Shown: in pieces, positions 45,376-53,287 of the stretch
Layout of the letters: every line of letters begins with the position of its first letter
Numbering within the stretch: position 1 is the stretch's first letter
DNA from: Lactococcus ileimucosae
GTDB taxonomy: Bacteria; Bacillota; Bacilli; Lactobacillales; Streptococcaceae
Direction of reading: 5' to 3'
Length of the DNA stretch: 64,000 nt
Assembly: GCF_943193185.1 (NCBI RefSeq)
Contig: NZ_CALPDE010000008.1
Coordinates: 18,704-82,703, forward strand
Program-made: the position numbers and the translations under genes
Notes under the pieces: model-generated
Databases searched by the model: none
Told to the model about the DNA's origin: nothing
The model's input: only the letters and a program-made list of their open reading frames with translations

Positions 45376-45404
45376 AGAATAACATTTATAAAGTTTTATT
45401 GCAA
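45376..45404 (-). promoter_or_regulatory. Promoter of ald
   Basis: TTGCAA, 17-nt spacer, TATTCT on the minus strand, giving a leader of about 95 nt. Confidence 0.6.
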
Positions 45405-45437
45405 CTATAAGCTTATGAACATTTTTAGAATTCTAAA

Positions 45438-45460
45438 CAAAAAAGAAGTCCGCAAACTTC
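45438..45460 (-). terminator. Terminator of the PNPOx-like gene
   Basis: GAAGT/ACTTC stem with a 6-nt loop then TTTTTTG on the minus strand; it overlaps the stop codon. Confidence 0.65.
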
Positions 45461-46088
45461 AGTTAAAATCAATGATTTGAGCACCTTCTTTAAAATTTTC
45501 GTGCAATAAAGAATGGATGCTGAGTTTAATAATCGCCATATTTGGCGCATTTTCGTGAAGATTAAGTATATTACTTTCATGTTTGACAAGTTCTTTTGCA
45601 GCTACTCCTTGTATAATCTCTGCATGAACCTGATTGGAAGACAGACGCTCTCCTTTTTCCAAGCTATCAAACCAAGTCGTAAAGGCAACCTGAGGATTTT
45701 CTTTTATATCTTGAACCTTGTGGGCTTTCTTATCAGCCACCATATACCAGACGTTTTCCTCATGAACAGATTGAACAAAGCTCATAATCGTCGTCGCTTG
45801 TCGTCCTTCTGATGTCTGACAGCTTAAAGCAAGATAGCCTGGTAAGAGCCCCAGAATACGGCGCACTTCTCCACCTTCCCCTTGGGAACCAACGGTAGTT
45901 GCCTTTTTGTTACTTTTTAAAATAGTCAATAGAACTAAAGGCAAGGTCAACACAGCATAAGAAACAAGCAAGGCAAAAGCAAAAGTTAAACTTTTATTTT
46001 GTAAGAAGTCTGAGCTCACAATAGCTACCAGAACCAGTGCTGCGAATAGATAAATGAAAAAAAGTTGTGCAAAGCGTTTAAAATACAT
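45459..46088 (-). CDS. Membrane-anchored pyridoxamine 5'-phosphate oxidase-like protein
   Basis: A 209-residue protein with two N-terminal helices (about 7-26 and 34-58) and a cytoplasmic FMN-binding split-barrel-like domain: GYLALSCQTSEGRQATTIMSF then VWYMVADKKAHKVQDIKENPQVAFTTW (positions about 84-142). This domain is shared by PNPOx, general stress protein 26 and heme- or flavin-binding reductases; the fusion to two membrane helices is less usual. The reaction is unknown. An AGGGTGATGT binding site precedes the ATG. It lies upstream of ald but has its own terminator. Confidence 0.72.
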   Translation of the reverse strand: MYFKRFAQLFFIYLFAALVLVAIVSSDFLQNKSLTFAFALLVSYAVLTLPLVLLTILKSNKKATTVGSQGEGGEVRRILGLLPGYLALSCQTSEGRQATTIMSFVQSVHEENVWYMVADKKAHKVQDIKENPQVAFTTWFDSLEKGERLSSNQVHAEIIQGVAAKELVKHESNILNLHENAPNMAIIKLSIHSLLHENFKEGAQIIDFN

Positions 46089-46127
46089 ACATCACCCTTA
46101 TTTTTGTTCCTTCAAACTATCATTTGC

Positions 46128-47201
46128 TTATTTAGAGTCAACCAGATCGGCAAAAATCATCCGGCCTGCACTCGTTTGTAAAACTTTAGCTACCTCAACT
46201 AATACTTTTTTATCAATCATCTTAGCAGTGTCTTCAATGACAATCATTGTCCCATCGGGAAGATAAGCCACACCTTGTTGGCGCTCTGAACCTTCACGAA
46301 TGATAGTCACTTCAACTTGTTCTCCTACAATAAGTTGTGTTTTTACTGCATTTGCGAGATCATTAATATTAAGTACAACTACACCTTGAATTTCTGCAAC
46401 TTTGTTGAGGTTAAAATCATTTGTGACTAGCTTTGCGCCAATCTCGCTTGCATAGCGCAATAACTTTGTATCAACCTCACGAACATCCTCGTAGTCTTTA
46501 GTAGAAATTTCAACATTGGCAAATTCTTTTAATGAATTAACCAGATCTAAACCGCGGCGCCCTTTTGCACGTTTAAGTGGATCAGCGCTATCCGAAATCA
46601 ATTGTAATTCTAACAAAACAAAGTTAGGAACAATGACCTTATCGCTAATAAATCCTGTTTTAAGCACATCTAAAATTCGCCCGTCAATGACTGAACTTGT
46701 GTCCAGAAGCATAGAAGAACGAGAGGTTTCCTCTTTATCACCAGGCTTATCTGCTGGTGCTGTTTCTTTTCTTTTACGAAATACAATTTTAAAGATTTCG
46801 TCTCCACGCTTATCAAAGACTGTGTAACCCAGATAAAGTAGACCAACAATCAAAATAAATGAAATAATGTTGCTCAGCACAGGCACCCCTAACAAAGACA
46901 AGGGAATTGTCAGTAGAACACCAACCATTAAACCTAAAATGGCACCAATAAAATTAAACACCATTTTGGAGAGATTAACTCTGGTTATTTTTTGATCTAA
47001 TCTTTTCAGGGCTCTCATCAAGAAATTGGACATAAAAAATGAAAAAATAACAAAAATAATTGCTCCAATTAACCCATTTGCAATTTCTTGATTAAAAGCA
47101 TTGGCATCTTGACCAAAGAGGTGCCAAACCCATGGGAGGACGGTAATGCCTATAGAGGCGCCCACAATACCCATCAGAATATGAATTATCCAACGACGCA
47201 T
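46128..47201 (-). CDS. yacL: PIN/TRAM-domain membrane protein YacL
   Basis: A 357-residue protein with four N-terminal membrane helices (within residues 1-135), a cytoplasmic PIN domain (LLDTSSVIDGRILDV about 164-178, and conserved acids in TNDFNLNK) and a C-terminal TRAM domain (VGEQVEVTIIREG). PIN domains are metal-dependent RNases; TRAM binds RNA. Its place downstream of radA is conserved in Firmicutes; here two gene relics separate the pair. AAGGAAG precedes the ATG. Confidence 0.88.
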   Translation of the reverse strand: MRRWIIHILMGIVGASIGITVLPWVWHLFGQDANAFNQEIANGLIGAIIFVIFSFFMSNFLMRALKRLDQKITRVNLSKMVFNFIGAILGLMVGVLLTIPLSLLGVPVLSNIISFILIVGLLYLGYTVFDKRGDEIFKIVFRKRKETAPADKPGDKEETSRSSMLLDTSSVIDGRILDVLKTGFISDKVIVPNFVLLELQLISDSADPLKRAKGRRGLDLVNSLKEFANVEISTKDYEDVREVDTKLLRYASEIGAKLVTNDFNLNKVAEIQGVVVLNINDLANAVKTQLIVGEQVEVTIIREGSERQQGVAYLPDGTMIVIEDTAKMIDKKVLVEVAKVLQTSAGRMIFADLVDSK

Positions 47202-47315
47202 AAGACTTCCTTTCTATTCTCTAGCCTTAATTTTTTAATATAAAGTTCTGTGTCAATTATATCACACATCATGATAAGATACTTGTTTATCTCTTTATGG
47301 CAGTTAAAACTTTAT

Positions 47316-47350
47316 AAAAAAGATCAAGTACAGCATCCTGCACTTAATCT
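47316..47350 (-). terminator. Terminator after the EIIA relic
   Basis: AGATtAAGTgCAG/CTGtACTTgATCT 13-position stem with a 4-nt loop, then a T run on the minus strand. It outlived the gene it served. Confidence 0.7.
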
Positions 47351-47360
47351 TTTCTTTTCA

Positions 47361-47615
47361 TTAAATAAACTCTGCATGTCCAACAAGTTCACCAGCTGAT
47401 TTTATAGCTTGATTTATACTGAAGCTGACTTGCTTACCCATGGTCATACTTGTAAACACAAGCATACTTGTCTTTTTTAGACCTGCATCTTCAACTTTTT
47501 TCCAATCCACTCTGCCAATTTCTTGGCCTCCAGTTACAACATCACCTTCAGCAATATTATAACTGAATGGTTCACCTTCTAAAGATACTGTATCTAGTCC
47601 TAAAAGAAAAAACAT
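47361..47615 (-). pseudogene. C-terminal relic of a PTS glucose-type EIIA domain
   Basis: 84 codons match the second half of glucose-family EIIA: LGLDTVSLEGEPFSYNIAEG, then GDVVTGGQEIGRVDW and a family-like end. The first half is absent. The segment that normally holds the phosphorylated histidine (consensus hxHhGhDTV) reads FFLLGLDTV here, so the active His is replaced. It cannot function as a phosphocarrier. No EIIB or EIIC domain is nearby. Confidence 0.75.
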
Positions 47616-47707
47616 GACAAATCAGAATTTTTTATCTGCAGTTATTAAAAAAATTATGCTTTACTATTTTCTGGATATTTGTGTTACCCTGCTTAACATA
47701 AGCAACT

Positions 47708-48001
47708 TTATGAAGACTCTCCTTTTATTTTATCTAAGTAGTAGTTAAAATAAGTCTTTTGAATGGTGACTAAGTCCGAAACTTTATAAGTATTCCCGTT
47801 CTTCGATGGAGTTGGGGCACTGTCAATTTGGTGAATTGTTCCGGTTACAATTTCTGTTTTTGGAAGGATCTGTTGAATCGTAAAGCGAACCTTTTGACCT
47901 GGCTTAATTCCAGAAATTTGACTGCTTGGAATACAGGAAAAGAGATAGACTTGAGTCTTGTTTTTAAGATTGAGAAAAGAAAAATTCCGATTAAAATCAG
48001 T
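47708..48001 (-). pseudogene. C-terminal relic of a bacteriocin-export accessory (HlyD/LcnD-type) protein
   Basis: A 97-codon open frame without a start codon, bounded by TAA upstream. It reads ISGIKPGQKVRFTIQQILPK, then VTGTIHQIDSAPTPSKNGN and YKV, the pattern of the C-terminal beta domain of membrane-fusion proteins that work with peptide-bacteriocin ABC exporters (LcnD/MesE/ComB type). The helical and N-terminal membrane parts are missing. No exporter ATPase or bacteriocin gene is in the window. Confidence 0.65.
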
Positions 48002-48019
48002 TTATTTTCAATACACAAG

Positions 48020-48045
48020 AAACAGCCTCAGATTTTGAGGCTGTT
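48020..48045 (-). terminator. Hairpin downstream of radA
   Basis: AAACAGCCTCA/TGAGGCTGTTT, 11-bp perfect stem with a 4-nt loop; the T tract on the minus strand is weak (TTTCTTGT). Confidence 0.55.
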
Positions 48046-48089
48046 TGTCTGCAGTCTAATATTTTATTCTTCTCATTGAGATAGTTCTT

Positions 48090-49451
48090 TTAACCAAATA
48101 CTTTTTTCAAACATTCAGACAGAGTTGTCACACCAACAACCTGCAAATTTTCTGGAATATCGACACCTGCTAGGCTATTCTTAGGTGCATAGACCTTTTG
48201 AAATCCTAATTTACTTGCCTCATTAAGTCGCTGCTCCATGCGCGTCACACGCCGTATCTCACCAGTCAAACCTATTTCTCCGATGAAACATTCACGCGCA
48301 TCTGTCGGTGCTTCTTTATAGCTTGAAGCGATAGCTACTGCAACTGCCAAGTCAATTGCTGGTTCATCCAATTTTACACCGCCCGCTGATTTCAAATAGG
48401 CATCTTGCTGCTGCAAAAGAAAACCTGCACGCTTTTCAAGTACGGCCATAATCAAGCTCACACGGTTAAAGTCTAAACCAGAAGTTGTCCGTTTGGCATT
48501 ACCAAACATGGTTGGTGTAGTCAGCGCTTGAATTTCAACTAGGATTGGACGTGTCCCCTCCAAAGCACAGACGATAGCAGAGCCTGTAGAGCCTTCTAAA
48601 CGTTCTTCTAGGAAAACCTCACTCGGATTTGTCACTTCAACTAAGCCACTGCCCTGCATCTCAAAGATACCTATTTCATTGGTAGAACCAAAGCGGTTTT
48701 TGACTGCTCGTAAGATACGGAAAGTATTTTGACGTTCTCCTTCAAAATAGAGTACGGTATCCACCATGTGCTCCAGCATACGTGGACCTGCAAGCTGCCC
48801 TTCCTTCGTCACATGTCCTACGATGAAGGTCGCAATGTCATTGGTTTTTGCCAGCTGCATGAGCTCTCCAGTTACTTCACGGACTTGACTTACGGAACCT
48901 TGTGTACTTTGAATTTCTGGTGTCATGATGGTTTGAATAGAATCAACAATTAAAAAATTGGGCTGCAAGCGCTCAACCTCGTTTCGGATACTTTGCATGT
49001 TGGTTTCTGCATAAAGGTAAAAATCAGTGTCAATATCCCCTAAGCGCTCTGCACGCAGCTTGATCTGCTGGGCAGACTCTTCACCACTAACATAAAGCAC
49101 TCTTCCACGAGAAGCAAGTTGCGTTGACACTTGGAGCAGAAGCGTGGACTTACCAATACCCGGATCACCCCCGATAAGTACAAGACTGCCGGGAACAACG
49201 CCACCACCGAGTACTCTATTAAACTCCTCTAAGTCTGTCTCAACGCGTGGTGTGTCAAAAAGTTCAACCTGATCTAACTTCATGGGTTTTGAGCGTTCAC
49301 CTGTAAGACTAACACGCTGATTTTTAACTTCCTGCACCTCAACTTCTTCAACAAAGGAACCCCACGCCCCACAGTTTGGGCAGCGCCCAAGTTTTTTTAC
49401 AGATTTATACCCACATTCTTGACAGAGAAATGTTGATTTTTTCTTTGCTAT
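48090..49451 (-). CDS. radA: DNA repair protein RadA, with non-standard start codon
   Basis: A RecA-like helicase that aids branch migration in recombination. The frame encodes a C4 zinc finger (Cys10, 13, 24, 27: FLCQECGY and [10 protein letters not shown]), Walker [11 protein letters not shown], the RadA motif KNRFGS and the C-terminal Lon-like domain. From 49451 the protein has 453 residues, as expected. No ATG, GTG or TTG occurs in frame upstream of the zinc finger. The start is either AUA at 49451, with GAGGA seven bases upstream, or AUU at 49457 with almost no spacing. The first standard codon, GTG 49337, would delete the zinc finger. Confidence 0.93.
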   Translation of the reverse strand: MAKKKSTFLCQECGYKSVKKLGRCPNCGAWGSFVEEVEVQEVKNQRVSLTGERSKPMKLDQVELFDTPRVETDLEEFNRVLGGGVVPGSLVLIGGDPGIGKSTLLLQVSTQLASRGRVLYVSGEESAQQIKLRAERLGDIDTDFYLYAETNMQSIRNEVERLQPNFLIVDSIQTIMTPEIQSTQGSVSQVREVTGELMQLAKTNDIATFIVGHVTKEGQLAGPRMLEHMVDTVLYFEGERQNTFRILRAVKNRFGSTNEIGIFEMQGSGLVEVTNPSEVFLEERLEGSTGSAIVCALEGTRPILVEIQALTTPTMFGNAKRTTSGLDFNRVSLIMAVLEKRAGFLLQQQDAYLKSAGGVKLDEPAIDLAVAVAIASSYKEAPTDARECFIGEIGLTGEIRRVTRMEQRLNEASKLGFQKVYAPKNSLAGVDIPENLQVVGVTTLSECLKKVFG

Positions 49452-49548
49452 TTTAATGTCCTCACTTCTATTTTTATAGACTTTTATTCGTATTTTTGGT
49501 AAAATTATTAGTGCTTAGTGATGTAGTCCATTCATAAAGCACAAGTCA

Positions 49549-49572
49549 GCCGCTGTAGCTCAGTCGGTAGAG
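49549..49572 (+). pseudogene. Duplicated 5' end of tRNA-Thr
   Basis: 24 bases identical to the 5' end of the tRNA-Thr gene at 49661 (acceptor 5' strand and D arm), also sharing the AAGTC just before it. The 3' half is not a tRNA: a TTAGAAGC/GCTTCTAA hairpin, a GATTTGC-GAAA-GCAAATC hairpin and a GCAAT-closing hairpin follow up to the complete gene. Confidence 0.8.
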
Positions 49573-49660
49573 TTAGAAGCACAGCTTCTAATTGGCAGAT
49601 AAAGATTTGCGAAAGCAAATCCTCCTCTGTTGCTCTCCGAGTGGGCGAAAGCAATAAGTC

Positions 49661-49733
49661 GCCGCTGTAGCTCAGTCGGTAGAGCAACACCATGGTAAGG
49701 TGGAGGTCGATGGTTCGATTCCATTCAGTGGCA
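49661..49733 (+). tRNA. tRNA-Thr (anticodon GGU)
   Basis: A complete cloverleaf. The acceptor GCCGCTG pairs with CAGTGGC (one G-U), followed by discriminator A. The D arm is GCTC...GAGC. The anticodon arm ACACC-ATGGTAA-GGTGG has anticodon GGT; its first pair (A-G) is mismatched. The T arm GATGG-TTCGATT-CCATT has one G-U. CCA is not encoded. It reads threonine codons ACC and ACU. Confidence 0.92.
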
Positions 49734-49896
49734 TTGCTGGTTTAAAAACTATTATAAAGCCTGTTCTAGGGCTTTTTTCTTTTTTCAGAGTTGTCCATTC
49801 TTGACAGATTTTTCCCATTAGCTTTGGTGTATTTTTTTGCTTCCTAAATGCACGCCACTCTTAAAATTATAACATATCATCATTTATGGTGCATTT

Positions 49897-50110
49897 TCAT
49901 AATTTTAAAGACGTTCCATTCAAAACATCTGCTGTTTCTTTTCTCATGTTTTTAGTAAGAGGAGTCCAATGTAGGGCCATATCAAATTTTGAATGGCCTA
50001 CTTGTGACATAATCGCTTTCACATTAACCCGATTTCACTTGCATAAGACACGAAACCATACCTTAACATATGAGATTTTTTCTCTCCCTAAGCCTTTTGA
50101 TATTCTTTCT
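49897..50110 (-). pseudogene. C-terminal relic of a tyrosine integrase
   Basis: Three shifted frames together give the catalytic end of a phage or ICE integrase: SKGLGREKIS, then HMLRYGFVSYASEIGLM (box with His-x-x-Arg), then VKAIMSQVGHSKFDMALHW and LTKNMRKETADVLNG to the stop at 49897. At least two frameshifts are needed, and the catalytic Tyr region is altered (ALHWTPLT in place of a Y-T-H motif). Upstream sequence is lost. It lies 160 bp from the 3' end of tRNA-Thr, a common attachment site. Confidence 0.75.
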
Positions 50111-50127
50111 GTTTAATATAGAAGAAA

Positions 50128-50260
50128 GCCTTTATGGCCCTTGGACTCAATCCACAGTTCCTCATATCCTGTTTTAAGACTTCGAAGAGGTGAAAAAAGG
50201 TATCTTCTGAAATTAAAACAATTTTTTCAAAAAAACGCAGTCAGATGACCACGATTTTGA
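50128..50260 (-). pseudogene. Short open frame upstream of the integrase relic
   Basis: About 44 codons without a start codon, reading VLISEDTFFHLFEVLKQDMR then NCGLSPRAIKAFFYIKQKEY. Composition is protein-like. It may be the end of a small regulator or excisionase of the same lost element; I do not recognise it. Confidence 0.3.
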
Positions 50261-50285
50261 CTTTGCTTGATAAAAGATACTTTCA

Positions 50286-50810
50286 TTACCTCAAAACACG
50301 ATAAGTCAACTCAACAAATTGACCATAAGTTTTACTGCTGACAAATTGAAGATTTTCACCATAATCTCCTTCTGGAAAAAGTTCCTTGCCTTTCCCCAAT
50401 AAAACGGGGGCAATAGTGATAATGATTTCATCTACCAGATGTTTTTCAAGAAATAGTCGGTTGATTTGTCCACCGCCCATAATCCAGACATTTTTTGTGC
50501 TATTAATAAGGCCAGCTTCAAATTCTGGGATTTGATTGATTGATTTTATAAATGTCACCTGGTCATTGTTGCCGTGCGTAGTGTGACTGAGCACGTAAAC
50601 AGTCTTTTCACCATAGGCCCACTGACCAGATTCCTCGCGTATGATATAATCATAAGTCTTTTTTCCCATGACAATCACATCAATCCCTGCATAAAAGCTG
50701 CCTGTACCGTTATCACCCTCACCGTCAACATCGAAAAGCCACTGTAAATCATCGTTTTCGGTGGCGATGTAACCATCCAAACTGGTCGCCGTATAGAGTT
50801 TTACTGTCAT
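50286..50810 (-). CDS. Dihydrofolate reductase / RibD C-terminal-type protein
   Basis: A 174-residue protein of the RibD_C/DHFR-like fold (YwjB/YyaP type): MTVKLYTATSLDGYIA at the N-terminus, VIVMGKKTYDYI, VWIMGGGQINRLFL and the end block IITIAPVLLGKGKELFPEG. These bind NADPH; true FolA activity or a pteridine/other reductase role is not known. Start at 50810: AAAGG lies eight bases upstream, while ATG 50816 is too close. It lies beside the integrase relic and may have arrived with that element. Confidence 0.8.
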   Translation of the reverse strand: MTVKLYTATSLDGYIATENDDLQWLFDVDGEGDNGTGSFYAGIDVIVMGKKTYDYIIREESGQWAYGEKTVYVLSHTTHGNNDQVTFIKSINQIPEFEAGLINSTKNVWIMGGGQINRLFLEKHLVDEIIITIAPVLLGKGKELFPEGDYGENLQFVSSKTYGQFVELTYRVLR

Positions 50811-51222
50811 ATTCATTACCTTTCAAATCATTTCGATATAATTTTATTTTGATACATATACATTTCATTTTATCACGAAAATTACTAAATGACAAAATTC
50901 AGTAATTTATTTTATAAATTTTCATATTTCATCATTGCTTATTCTTACCAGATTTGATATACCTTAAACTTCTAAAACATGGAGTCTTATTAAGTTTGTA
51001 ACATATAGAGGTGTTGTATTTATTTGATTATTGTTCACATTTATAAAACGTTACATCCCCCTTTAACTCCTAAGCGCTGACTTTATGTGACCCTCTTGAA
51101 ATACATAATAAAGAATCAGAAAGTTCAACTTTAAAAGGAAGTAATATTTCCTTATCGTTTTTCAAAGTTGCGCCTCACCATAGAACCAAGAGTCTTTTCT
51201 AAATAAGAAGATAGAGAATAAA

Positions 51223-51435
51223 TTACCCATAGTAAAATAATAGAACTATCCATAAAAATAGTAATTCAGGATACAAATCTTTTAACCAAATCATAAAAAT
51301 TATATAAGAAACAGCTCCAGGCAACATTGATAACATCACACTTGAGAAAGTGATTTTCTCATAATAAATCTTAAAACTCCTTTTTTTATAGTTAACTCTC
51401 CTATTTCGACGGTATTTTCCAAGCATGCTCGGCAA
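51223..51435 (-). CDS. Doubtful short membrane protein
   Basis: 70 codons from ATG with a basic N-terminus and one or two hydrophobic stretches (MLSMLPGAVSYIIFMIWL and LLFLWIVLLFYYG). No good ribosome binding site is visible before the ATG. It may be a relic or noncoding. No family recognised. Confidence 0.2.
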   Translation of the reverse strand: MPSMLGKYRRNRRVNYKKRSFKIYYEKITFSSVMLSMLPGAVSYIIFMIWLKDLYPELLFLWIVLLFYYG

Positions 51436-51730
51436 TGCTTTCGCAACGTTATGATAGCACTTTCATCTGTGTATTACAACATTTTTTAAGATGCAAAAAA
51501 TACCACAATTTTAGAGTGCCAAGGGTATATAGGATACCTCAGATTTCTGTTGTATAGCATTGGTTATATTATATATTATGAATCCATTAGCACTTTATTT
51601 TCATAAAAGAGATAAGCCTTATATAGTCGTCAAATCTGATAAATAAAGGATAGAGCTCCCATTTATTCACCTCTTCTCCGACAATTTTCTCTTTGCAAAA
51701 AATAAGAAACTGGGGCAAAAACCGAAAAAA

Positions 51731-51774
51731 ATGCTCAATTCGGCATCTCTCTATGCCGTCTGGAGCATTTTTTC
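51731..51774. terminator. Terminator of the accessory Sec operon, repeat-type hairpin
   Basis: Nested stems ATGCTC/GAGCAT and CGGCAT/ATGCCG, T runs on both strands. It follows the small gene after gtfB by about 30 bp and shares its two-part plan with the hairpin at 11161-11206. Confidence 0.8.
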
Positions 51775-51802
51775 TTTCTAGATTTCAGATAGGTTTGAGC
51801 AT

Positions 51803-51970
51803 TTATCTAAGGTAGCGGAGCAAAGACAAGACGACTGCTAAAGTCACTAGCACAACAATAATGGTATAAAAAATTGGTCTCCGATTGACTTCAGGCTCAT
51901 GCTGCTCGAGTCGTGCCTTATCAATTCGTTCTTCGATATCTTTATCAAGCAATTCATTTTTACGTGTCAT
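51803..51970 (-). CDS. asp4: Asp4-like (SecE-like) small accessory Sec protein
   Basis: A 55-residue protein: a charged N-terminal half (MTRKNELLDKDIEERIDKAR), then PEVNRRPIFY and a single C-terminal membrane helix (about 35-51) ending LLRYLR. Its ATG follows the gtfB stop codon with no gap (TAAATG), and AGGAGG seven bases upstream lies in the end of gtfB. In Streptococcus gordonii, asp4 and asp5, which resemble SecE and SecG, occupy this place after gtfB. Size, topology and position support an Asp4/SecE-like partner of SecY2; sequence identity was not tested. A strong terminator follows. No asp5 is seen. Confidence 0.7.
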   Translation of the reverse strand: MTRKNELLDKDIEERIDKARLEQHEPEVNRRPIFYTIIVVLVTLAVVLSLLRYLR

Positions 51971-53287
51971 TTAATAACCTCCTAATATCTGATGATAATC
52001 GGCCGGCGTTGACTGTCTAGCTTCGGAACGTTGTTTTGCAACTGCGCGTGGCAAATCTTGACACTGCCGTAAAAAGTCAGCCATTTGTTCAGACTCTTGG
52101 GCTTTGAAAATATGATCTGGTGACATAAATTGCTGTTGATGAACAGTATTATCAAATCCTAAAATGAGAAGATTTGACTCATAGGCACGACGACTGGCTG
52201 ATAAAATCTCTCCGCCATGATTGATGTCAAGGTAAACATCACACGCTTCAAAGAGCTGGTCAACCATTTTCTGAGATACGTTTGGGTAGAGGGTTACTTG
52301 CTGAAAAGCCTCGTAATCAATTAAACGTTGAGACATTTCTGTCAATGCTGCAATATGAATATGATAATCCTGCAAATTGCGGAGCAAATTATCCAATCCC
52401 TCAATCTGATCCGAGTTCGTTAAAACCAGAGCTTGCTTACGATTATGATTACTACGTATGTTGGGATAAATATATCCAAGGTAAGCAATTTTTGCTGCTT
52501 CCTCCGGGCTTGCCAAGCGGAGCAACTTCTCATAAGCTTCTTTTTGTTGAACAAGAACGCGTTTCGTCCGCCCAGCATTTCCTTCAAGGATGAGTTTCAT
52601 ATTTCCTGGAATAGCCTCACCTATGTCCTCCTGCCAAAATAAGATGTCCTCTCCCTCACCTTGGTAATAATAGGAAGCTAAAAACGGTAGTCCGAGTGAA
52701 TTGTACCAAATATTCGAAAGATCATACCCTGCCTCTGCCAAATAAAACAGGATAAAATCCACCAGTCTTGTAAAATGATAGTCTTTGCCTTGCCAACTAA
52801 GTAGAACATCCCCTGTTACAAGATTATGACTGATCACTTCATGTCCTTGTTTCGTAAAATATTTTTTGAGAACAACTTGCTGATTTGCATCAAAGTAAGA
52901 TTTTGCAAAGCACCAGCCGTATTGATTGTAATGGTCGGTTACATATACCTTTCCATCCAAAGTCAACCAATCGACCTGCTTTATCAGACGTAAATAGAGT
53001 GGCATATGATAATGAATGGTCGCTTTTTTAATGCCGTAACTCCACACCTCACCTTGTGTATTATTTCCTGTAATTTGCCAGCCATTAGGAACAGTGAGTT
53101 GATTAAAGTAAAGAGCCTTACCGGTATCAGAAGCAACATTACAAAAGTAGTGATAAGGGGAAGTAATATCCTCAGGCAGATTTCCTTCGTCATTAAGAAC
53201 GATTGTTTCACCTAAAATTCCCGCTGCTTGCAGAGAATAATGTAAATCCAAGGCTTCTTGGTTCAACCAGTCATATATTCTAATCAT
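51971..53287 (-). CDS. gtfB: Accessory Sec glycosyltransferase co-activator GtfB
   Basis: A 438-residue protein of the GtfB (stabilising protein, Gtf2) family. It has a GT-B-like fold but serves mainly as the acceptor-binding partner of GtfA in O-GlcNAc transfer to serine-rich repeat proteins. Visible family blocks are MIRIYDWLNQEALDLHYSLQ truncated at the N-terminus, and LYLDINHGGEIL-like YLDINHGGEILSASRRAYES near residues 350-370. It overlaps gtfA by 8 bp, so the two are coupled. It should act in the cytoplasm before export by SecA2. Confidence 0.9.
   Translation of the reverse strand: MIRIYDWLNQEALDLHYSLQAAGILGETIVLNDEGNLPEDITSPYHYFCNVASDTGKALYFNQLTVPNGWQITGNNTQGEVWSYGIKKATIHYHMPLYLRLIKQVDWLTLDGKVYVTDHYNQYGWCFAKSYFDANQQVVLKKYFTKQGHEVISHNLVTGDVLLSWQGKDYHFTRLVDFILFYLAEAGYDLSNIWYNSLGLPFLASYYYQGEGEDILFWQEDIGEAIPGNMKLILEGNAGRTKRVLVQQKEAYEKLLRLASPEEAAKIAYLGYIYPNIRSNHNRKQALVLTNSDQIEGLDNLLRNLQDYHIHIAALTEMSQRLIDYEAFQQVTLYPNVSQKMVDQLFEACDVYLDINHGGEILSASRRAYESNLLILGFDNTVHQQQFMSPDHIFKAQESEQMADFLRQCQDLPRAVAKQRSEARQSTPADYHQILGGY

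Larger units (their letters stand above)
50811..51802. other. Nearly empty 990-bp stretch
   Basis: AT-rich. It holds a long imperfect hairpin (CAACTTT/AAAGTTG enclosing AAGGAA/TTCCTT, about 51130-51173), one doubtful short frame (51223-51435) and the terminator at 51731-51774. I see no other gene, RNA family or mobile element end. Confidence 0.5.

Noticed and set aside
47828..48079. Plus-strand 83-codon frame
   Set aside because: It is the antisense shadow of the bacteriocin-accessory relic, whose protein pattern on the minus strand is clear.
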